12,134 nt of DNA, from positions 1 through 12,134 of the forward strand of contig WKLE02000353.1 in NCBI GenBank assembly GCA_014885115.2. The letters are read 5' to 3'. The translations under genes and the position numbers were made by a program. Numbering within the stretch: position 1 is the stretch's first letter; each line of letters opens with the position of its first letter. Origin of the DNA: Asterionellopsis glacialis. Lineage: Eukaryota > Bacillariophyta > Plagiogrammaphyceae > Rhaphoneidales > Asterionellopsidaceae. Under the pieces are notes generated by a model. That model did no database searches. It was not told the origin of the DNA and was given only the letters and a program-made list of their open reading frames with translations. Shown piece after piece: positions 7,193 through 12,134 of the stretch.

Positions 7193-9880
7193 ATGACGAC
7201 CACGACTGACGAAAACAGTGATCATGACCATGATAGTAATGACACAAGAACAATCGCAATTGGTATTGTACGAGATGAAGACGCCGTAACAGCAGCAGCA
7301 GCAACGACGACAACAACGACAACAACAACAACTGAAGAAGAGAAAGAAGAAGAAAATGTAAAGGAAGAAGAAACATCAACAAGAACATCTGATGATTCCT
7401 ACCATGATGATGATCTCGAACTTCAACGTCAAAAAGAACAAATTCTTAATTTAACATCTACAACACCACCACCAACAACAATTACTACTACTACTACGAA
7501 TGATGATAATACCAATGACAACAATCCTAATACTAATATCAACGATGAACGACGCCGTAATACATATAATCGCTTATCCTCCTCCTCGTCTTTAATCATG
7601 ACGAACATGATGAGTAGTAATCAAAATGCTACTCCTACCACCACCAACACGGACAATGGAGAGAGAGAAGAAGAAGAAGAAGTGGTGGATACTACTTTGT
7701 CTTCTTCAGACCAGAATGATAGTGTACCCTTTCCAGCATCATTAGACAATTATAGTAGTACTCTTGATGCAGAAACTATTATAGCATTAGTAACTGGCCA
7801 AGCATTGGAAGAAGAAGAAGATCTTCGACAGGCACAAGAACAAAAAGAAGAACAACTTTATGATAATACTAGTACTACAGACAATATTATGAATGATAAT
7901 GATAATCACCATACAAATCCACAAGTATTCATGGCGACGAAGCTTCAAGAAAAACAAGAGCAACCCGAAGAAGAAGAAGAAGAAGTACAACAACAAGCAG
8001 AAGAAGAACAAGCAGAAACATTAGTACCTGGTGCAGTATCTATACCAGGACCAGGAGTTGCGGCTACGACAATGATGAGGGTGAATGACGGGGGTGAACT
8101 TTCATTATCTCTCATTGAAGTATCCAGAGTAAAAGCAGACGATTCATCCTCCTCTACTTCATCTTCAGGAACATATCAAATAGATAATGATCATCATCGT
8201 GATAATAATGCAGAACAACAACAGCAGCAACAACAACAACATGATGAACATTTAGTAAGTGCTTATCTTGTAGATGATGATACAGAAATGAGACAACAAC
8301 AGCAACAACAACAACAACAGATTCAAGAAATAAGGACGACGTCCGCCACGACAGATGGTGTACCCATGACGGGATTATCTGCAGATGAAACACATAGATC
8401 ATCATCCATGGCAATTGTCGTAGAAGCTGAACCTTTAATGACCACAACAGAAGACCAGAATAATAAAGAACACCATAATCATAAGCGCAAAGTCGTGCTC
8501 AAAAGTATATTGAGATATTGCATCATAACTTTCTTCCTTATTATGGTATTTGTCATTACGCTTGTAGTTGTAAACAACAACAACAAGAATAATACTAATA
8601 CGACTATTGATGACACTGTTGATCCAGCAACATTATCTACTGAACCCACTACTGCCATGAGTATGACATCAACCGCTCCTGTTGCATCACCACCACCATC
8701 CGCACTTGGCAAAATCGTCCCACTTTTAGTCATGATTCAGTTAGATCATAAAGCAGTGGAAACTGGATGGAATTTAGAATGTTATGATTCAATAGATAAG
8801 AAACCAAAAACTATATTTGATGTTCCTACGGGTACATATGATGACTTTGAAACATACCGTAATGCCTTAATTGTGGAAACCACAACACTCAATAATATTC
8901 GGGTTGGCGAGGAATGTAACTTTACATTACAAGATTCTCAAGGCGATGGTATATTTCTTGGTAGTGTAAAAATTTATGTGGACAAGTACTACCAAATCCC
9001 CGAAAATTTAATATTGGAATGGAAAGCTCCAGATGCATGGACGAGCGAAGGGTCGAAATTGAGCGAAGAGCCGAACTTTACCCATGAATTAGTTTTACCT
9101 TTCATTGTACCAGAACCAACAACAGATTTCCAACCTGAGACAAAAGGTACATTATTTGCCATCACATCTGCTAAGAATTGTTCTACAACACTTGCCTATG
9201 GACCTTTTACTAAATTTGTAAAAGTACTGGACAATTCTGAAAAAGATGATACTGACGACAACGAAGAGACAGTAGTAGAAGTCGTATGGGATGAAGAATC
9301 ACCGTATTTCTGTACAGATTGTGTTTTAGTTCCTCATAGAGAATGGGAACAATATTTTTATGACGAAGGAAACTTATTTATGAAATTGCAATGGAATTTT
9401 ACATCGAATAAAACCTTGCAAGAACGTTTCGATGATGCAGCTTTACATGGTGAAGAAACTGTATGGACTGTCCAAATGTATCGTGGGTACAGATCCAATA
9501 GTACCTTTTTAGAATCAAATTCAACCATAGAATACGGAGATCCACTTGTGAGACCGGGTACATGGTGGTGGACAACCGATTCTGTATTGGGGAAGGATAA
9601 GCGAACATATCCCATAACTTCAACAAGTAGTAATACTAGTGGTCCTGATTTTTCACAACAAGAAGGTTGTTGGGCGGCTCCTTTAAGTACAGGAGGTCAT
9701 GTAAGTGGTGGTTATGACAATTTTGATGATAGTCTCAAAAGAGATGTATCATATGGACAATGTGATTTAGAAGCAGGTGGAACATTTTATCAATCAAGTC
9801 GGTGTGATCAAGTTTGGATTAAAAGTGTACTTCAAACTATGGAAGGTTTGACTACTAAATTGTATGCTAAATTGCAGTAA
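7193..9880 (+). CDS. Type II single-pass membrane protein with acidic low-complexity cytosolic part and glycosylated outer domain
   Basis: An intronless 895-residue protein. Residues 1-434 are hydrophilic and low in complexity: Thr runs (about 38-47), Glu runs, Asn/Asp stretches and two Gln runs (about 341-350 and 367-376). More ordered islands are VPGAVSIPGPG (about 277-288), HLVSAYLVDDD (about 353) and MAIVVEAEPL (about 405). HKRKVVLK precedes one hydrophobic segment at about 443-460, so the positive-inside rule puts the N-terminus in the cytosol. Residues 462-895 have about ten N-glycosylation sequons and eight cysteines, including CTDC (707-710), consistent with an extracellular or lumenal fold. 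The section 510-625 contains GWNLEC, PTGTYDD and DSQGDGI (581-587), a pattern I associate with diatom and marine bacterial surface modules. No enzyme motif, LRR or kinase is seen. The role is unknown; a surface receptor, adhesin or wall-anchoring protein is possible. The start at 7193 is the first ATG of the frame, and TAA at 9878-9880 ends it. Confidence 0.9.
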   Translation: MTTTTDENSDHDHDSNDTRTIAIGIVRDEDAVTAAAATTTTTTTTTTEEEKEEENVKEEETSTRTSDDSYHDDDLELQRQKEQILNLTSTTPPPTTITTTTTNDDNTNDNNPNTNINDERRRNTYNRLSSSSSLIMTNMMSSNQNATPTTTNTDNGEREEEEEVVDTTLSSSDQNDSVPFPASLDNYSSTLDAETIIALVTGQALEEEEDLRQAQEQKEEQLYDNTSTTDNIMNDNDNHHTNPQVFMATKLQEKQEQPEEEEEEVQQQAEEEQAETLVPGAVSIPGPGVAATTMMRVNDGGELSLSLIEVSRVKADDSSSSTSSSGTYQIDNDHHRDNNAEQQQQQQQQHDEHLVSAYLVDDDTEMRQQQQQQQQQIQEIRTTSATTDGVPMTGLSADETHRSSSMAIVVEAEPLMTTTEDQNNKEHHNHKRKVVLKSILRYCIITFFLIMVFVITLVVVNNNNKNNTNTTIDDTVDPATLSTEPTTAMSMTSTAPVASPPPSALGKIVPLLVMIQLDHKAVETGWNLECYDSIDKKPKTIFDVPTGTYDDFETYRNALIVETTTLNNIRVGEECNFTLQDSQGDGIFLGSVKIYVDKYYQIPENLILEWKAPDAWTSEGSKLSEEPNFTHELVLPFIVPEPTTDFQPETKGTLFAITSAKNCSTTLAYGPFTKFVKVLDNSEKDDTDDNEETVVEVVWDEESPYFCTDCVLVPHREWEQYFYDEGNLFMKLQWNFTSNKTLQERFDDAALHGEETVWTVQMYRGYRSNSTFLESNSTIEYGDPLVRPGTWWWTTDSVLGKDKRTYPITSTSSNTSGPDFSQQEGCWAAPLSTGGHVSGGYDNFDDSLKRDVSYGQCDLEAGGTFYQSSRCDQVWIKSVLQTMEGLTTKLYAKLQ

Positions 9881-10518
9881 ATATAATGAAGTAAAAGTGT
9901 ATGGCTAGACTACATAAACTAGGATCAAGCGAGAGACTGAAACTGAAACCAAGAGATATTTAGACTAGTCACTTCCGTACCTGTCCCAGTTCTGTTCTCA
10001 ACTCATTTTCGCCAAGAGGGAGAGGATAATTTGTAAAGTATATTAACCCTTCTGGTTCCCATTATCAAGTACGTACCGTGCCAGACTGTACCAATCGTAC
10101 GTACTTCAACTGAAACAACTTGATAACTCTAACTCTAGTTGAATTATATTTCTTGTTTGTCTCGATTACGTCTCAAAATCTGGAATCCAAACAGTCACAC
10201 TTCTCGCATCCAAAAAAAAAAAGAACCGAGAAGCACCTTCCACAAAAAAAAATCACGATTCACACATCTCATGGTGACACGGGTAACGGAGTCTCCCGCT
10301 TCATGACATGACAGAAATAAAAAATACAAATTCCTCATAGATAGGAACGAAAAATTATTATAACTTTTCGCATAATATGGAGAAAGATACGAAGTAGAGA
10401 AAGAGATAACGATATGATGGTATGGTATAATTTTTTCGTGTAGTTTGTGTATGGTATATTGCATTTCTTGAAATGTGAAAGGAGTACTGACTGTCGGTAG
10501 ACTACTGGCTAATTGTAA
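9881..10518. other. Convergent intergenic spacer
   Basis: The two host genes end towards each other here, so both 3' untranslated regions and polyadenylation sites must lie within about 640 bases. The spacer has A-tracts (10211-10221 and 10244-10252) and nested inverted repeats at 10062-10126. Short open frames (10120-10311 plus, 10195-10464 minus) show no conserved features and I do not call them. Confidence 0.5.
10062..10126. repeat. Nested inverted repeats in the convergent spacer
   Basis: TTATCAAGT (10062-10070) matches inverted ACTTGATAA (10118-10126). Overlapping it, AAGTACGTAC (10067-10076) matches inverted GTACGTACTT (10097-10106). Both are perfect. The shared AAGT means only one of the two stems can form fully at a time. 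A transcript from either gene reaching here would carry a stem-loop, possibly linked to 3'-end formation. Confidence 0.6.
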
Positions 10519-11592
10519 TTATGTGGATGGCTCTAATCGTTTTTGTAATTTTCGTCTTGTTTGTTCATCACCTGTTTTATAGGCATGCACCATTTCAGCT
10601 TGCAATTTAGCTTGTTGTTTCATTTCTTGTATTTTAGATGAATTCATCATGGTTGATTTGATACGTTCCATTTCTTCTTGTTGTTGCTTTATTTTCTTCG
10701 AATGTTGTAATTGTGCCCAATCATCTTGTTGTTCCTTCTTATTTTTAGTAGTATTATCATTGTCATCCTTTTTCTTGGAATTATATTGTTCCATCTCCCA
10801 TTCATCATAATTGTAATATTTCACATGGGGTAATGTAGCTGTATTATAATCTTCACAATACTCTTCAAAGTATTGTTGTAATTCATATTTACTACCATTA
10901 AAATTCTGTATCTTTTTCACTTGACTCATCCACATTTCAAAGGAACGTTTATATTTATGAAAATCGCTTTTAGGATGAATTATACCATATTGACCAAAGA
11001 CAGGAGGAGGTGGCTGTTGCTGTTGTTGTTTTGATGTTTTGGAATCCCCGTCTTTATCTTTGGACTGCTTCTTTTTCTTTTTTGATTTCTTGTGAGAGGA
11101 TGATTTTTTGGATTTCGAACGGTGTTTCGAACGATGACGACGACGACGACGATCATCTTCCTCCTCTTGAGAAGACGAATCATTGAAAGAATCACTATCA
11201 TACTCACTACTGCCTTCACTACTACTGCTATAACGGTGTTTACGTCGCGACGAGGATGACCTTTTCTTTTTCTTCTTTTTCTTTTCATGTTTTTTCCGTT
11301 TTCGACTATTGCTACTTTTTCCATGTCGTCGTTGAGAGTCATCATCACTTGCATCATAATCGCTGGAAGAAGAATAACTCCGACTTCGTCTTTTGCGTTT
11401 ACGTGAACTTTTATGTTTTCGTTCATCATGCTTGTTTTTGTGGTCTTTCATGTGTTGACTGTCATCATCATCGTCATCATTTTCGTCACGTTGTTGCTGC
11501 TTTTGTTTTTCTTCCTCATCTTTACCATTCCTCATTGGACTATGACTACGACCACTTGGGTGGCTGTCGTTGTTGTTACTGCTGCTGCTCAT
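10519..11592 (-). CDS. RS/Lys-rich nuclear protein with a conserved SCI1-like C-terminal domain
   Basis: An intronless 357-residue protein, ATG at 11590-11592 and TAA at 10519-10521. Residues 1-60 are polar with an Asp run. Residues 60-185 alternate Arg/Ser, Lys/Arg and acidic-Ser stretches (KRKRRSRSYSSSSDYD, a Lys-rich run, then RRRRRHRSKHRSKSKK), giving many nuclear-localisation-like clusters and likely SR-kinase targets. A QQQQQPPPP linker leads to an ordered domain at about 198-270 with FGQYGIIHP, KRSFEMWMSQVKKI, ELQQYFEEYCEDYNTATLP and KYYNYDEWEMEQY. Its pattern of F..W..(E/Q)VK, L..YF..Y and N...L..KYY resembles the domain of plant style cell-cycle inhibitor 1 (SCI1) and related eukaryotic nuclear proteins. 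A Gln/Lys/Glu-rich, probably coiled-coil tail ends in AYKTGDEQTRRKLQKRL. A role in splicing or nucleolar complexes is an inference. Alternatives are another SR-related or NKAP-type protein. Confidence 0.85.
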   Translation of the reverse strand: MSSSSNNNDSHPSGRSHSPMRNGKDEEEKQKQQQRDENDDDDDDSQHMKDHKNKHDERKHKSSRKRKRRSRSYSSSSDYDASDDDSQRRHGKSSNSRKRKKHEKKKKKKKRSSSSRRKHRYSSSSEGSSEYDSDSFNDSSSQEEEDDRRRRRHRSKHRSKSKKSSSHKKSKKKKKQSKDKDGDSKTSKQQQQQPPPPVFGQYGIIHPKSDFHKYKRSFEMWMSQVKKIQNFNGSKYELQQYFEEYCEDYNTATLPHVKYYNYDEWEMEQYNSKKKDDNDNTTKNKKEQQDDWAQLQHSKKIKQQQEEMERIKSTMMNSSKIQEMKQQAKLQAEMVHAYKTGDEQTRRKLQKRLEPST

Positions 11593-11757
11593 CGTCGTCC
11601 GTCCCGTTTTTGATGTCTTTCCCCTATCAACTTTGCTTGTTCCAAGGGGGACTTGTTTTTTTGCGGCGGACCGAGCAAGATTTCAGAGACACAGAAGGAT
11701 GGGGGTTTTTGACCTGCGAGTGTCCGTCGTGCGTTAACACCATACTTACTAAATACT

Positions 11758-11831
11758 TACGGTAGGAGCTGGTACCATACAGTAGGAGTCCTGCTGCTGG
11801 CAGTCAAACAAACAGACTAGATCCTACCGTA
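11758..11831. repeat. 10-bp inverted repeat upstream of the RS-rich gene
   Basis: TACGGTAGGA (11758-11767) is perfectly repeated inverted as TCCTACCGTA (11822-11831). A related direct copy, ACAGTAGGAG, lies between them near 11780. The GTAGGA motif therefore occurs three times within 75 bases, 165-240 bases before the start codon, and could be a regulatory site. Confidence 0.5.
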
Positions 11832-11840
11832 TCCCTAACC

Positions 11841-11854
11841 CTCTCTCTCTCTCT
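11841..11854 (+). repeat. (CT)7 microsatellite
   Basis: Seven CT units directly follow CCCTAACC. On the minus strand this is a (GA)7 tract about 250 bases upstream of the RS-rich gene's ATG, where it may act as promoter-proximal sequence. Confidence 0.8.
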
Positions 11855-12134
11855 GGCGGACTGAAAGGCAGGAAAGAGAACGGAACTGGAAAAAAGAAAA
11901 CACTTCTTTTTGAAATATCTAGTAAAATATCTAACAAACAGTTACTACACGTACTTTCTGTTAAGTTTAATTTAAACAAGATTCACCAAAACAATACTTT
12001 TGTTTTTCCAAACAAACAAGGTGAGTGTATTTTCTTCCTTTACGTACTGTAAGAATTCCATGAGATCAAAGAATATGGAGTGAAAGTAGCGGGTCTATGT
12101 TTTTTTGTTTTCTTTCATACCCCATGTACCCAAA

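Larger units (their letters stand above)
11593..12134. other. Upstream region of the 10519-11592 gene
   Basis: No gene is supported. Read toward the minus-strand ATG, it holds AT-rich stretches (about 11890-12020), a (CT)7 tract and a 10-bp inverted repeat. It should include the promoter and 5' leader of the RS-rich gene, and possibly the start region of a gene to the right. I see no clear TATA box or start site. Confidence 0.45.

Noticed and set aside
7191..7388. Leu-rich minus-strand open frame opposite the start of the membrane-protein gene
   Set aside because: It is the antisense of Thr/Glu/Asp codon repeats. The same applies to the Phe/Leu-rich frames at 7787-8011 and 8154-8447.
11256..11765. 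169-codon plus-strand frame rich in His, Phe and Cys
   Set aside because: Most of it is the complement of the Arg/Ser/Lys repeats of the RS-rich gene, which explains its composition.
11830..11842. CCCTAACCCT resembling telomeric repeat
   Set aside because: There are fewer than two units, followed by a simple CT tract, with genes on both sides of the region. Too short to mean a telomere.
12000..12060. AAACAAACAAG followed by GTGAGTG, a possible splice donor of a rightward gene
   Set aside because: No coding exon or acceptor is visible in the window to support it.
1..12134. tRNA, rRNA or CRISPR arrays
   Set aside because: I saw no cloverleaf with tRNA box motifs, no rRNA-like conserved blocks and no regularly spaced repeats.

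Overview
The window looks like nuclear DNA of a unicellular alga, most likely a diatom. Both intact genes lack introns and are packed with low-complexity Thr, Gln, Asp/Glu and Arg/Ser tracts. One encodes a single-pass membrane protein whose outer domain has the 'DSQGDGI' signature that I associate with diatom surface proteins. The transposon remnants (Ty3/gypsy integrase, a piggyBac-like transposase of the type common in stramenopiles, and an unrecognised family) fit the same setting. The assignment is an inference from protein style, not from a search.

Layout. About 1-6420 is a transposon graveyard, with every coding remnant on the minus strand. (i) 1-2275: a decayed large protein of an unidentified, probably mobile, family, running off the left edge. 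(ii) 2276-2890: non-coding, with short inverted repeats. (iii) 2891-4499: a piggyBac-like transposase pseudogene without its N-terminal half. (iv) 4677-5298: a probable foldback/MITE-type element with 26-bp inverted ends, a 4-bp AGGG direct repeat on its flanks and a long imperfect hairpin inside. (v) 5311-6420: the integrase part of a Ty3/gypsy pol, broken by two stops, three frameshifts and an active-site deletion. 

About 6421-7192 is the upstream region of the first host gene: a GC-richer patch with a cluster of perfect short inverted repeats, then a (CAG)9 and CAGCAA microsatellite. 7193-9880 (+) encodes an 895-residue type II membrane protein. 10519-11592 (-) encodes a 357-residue RS/Lys-rich nuclear protein with a conserved C-terminal domain resembling SCI1-type proteins. 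The two genes converge on a 640-bp spacer with nested inverted repeats. 11593-12134 is the upstream region of the minus-strand gene.

The host genes and the transposon remnants have no evident functional link. The most notable unknown is the 1-2275 pseudogene: its WCxxC and FHIxxG motifs and possible acidic catalytic residues suggest an undescribed or poorly described transposase family. The foldback hairpin is a candidate source of small RNAs.
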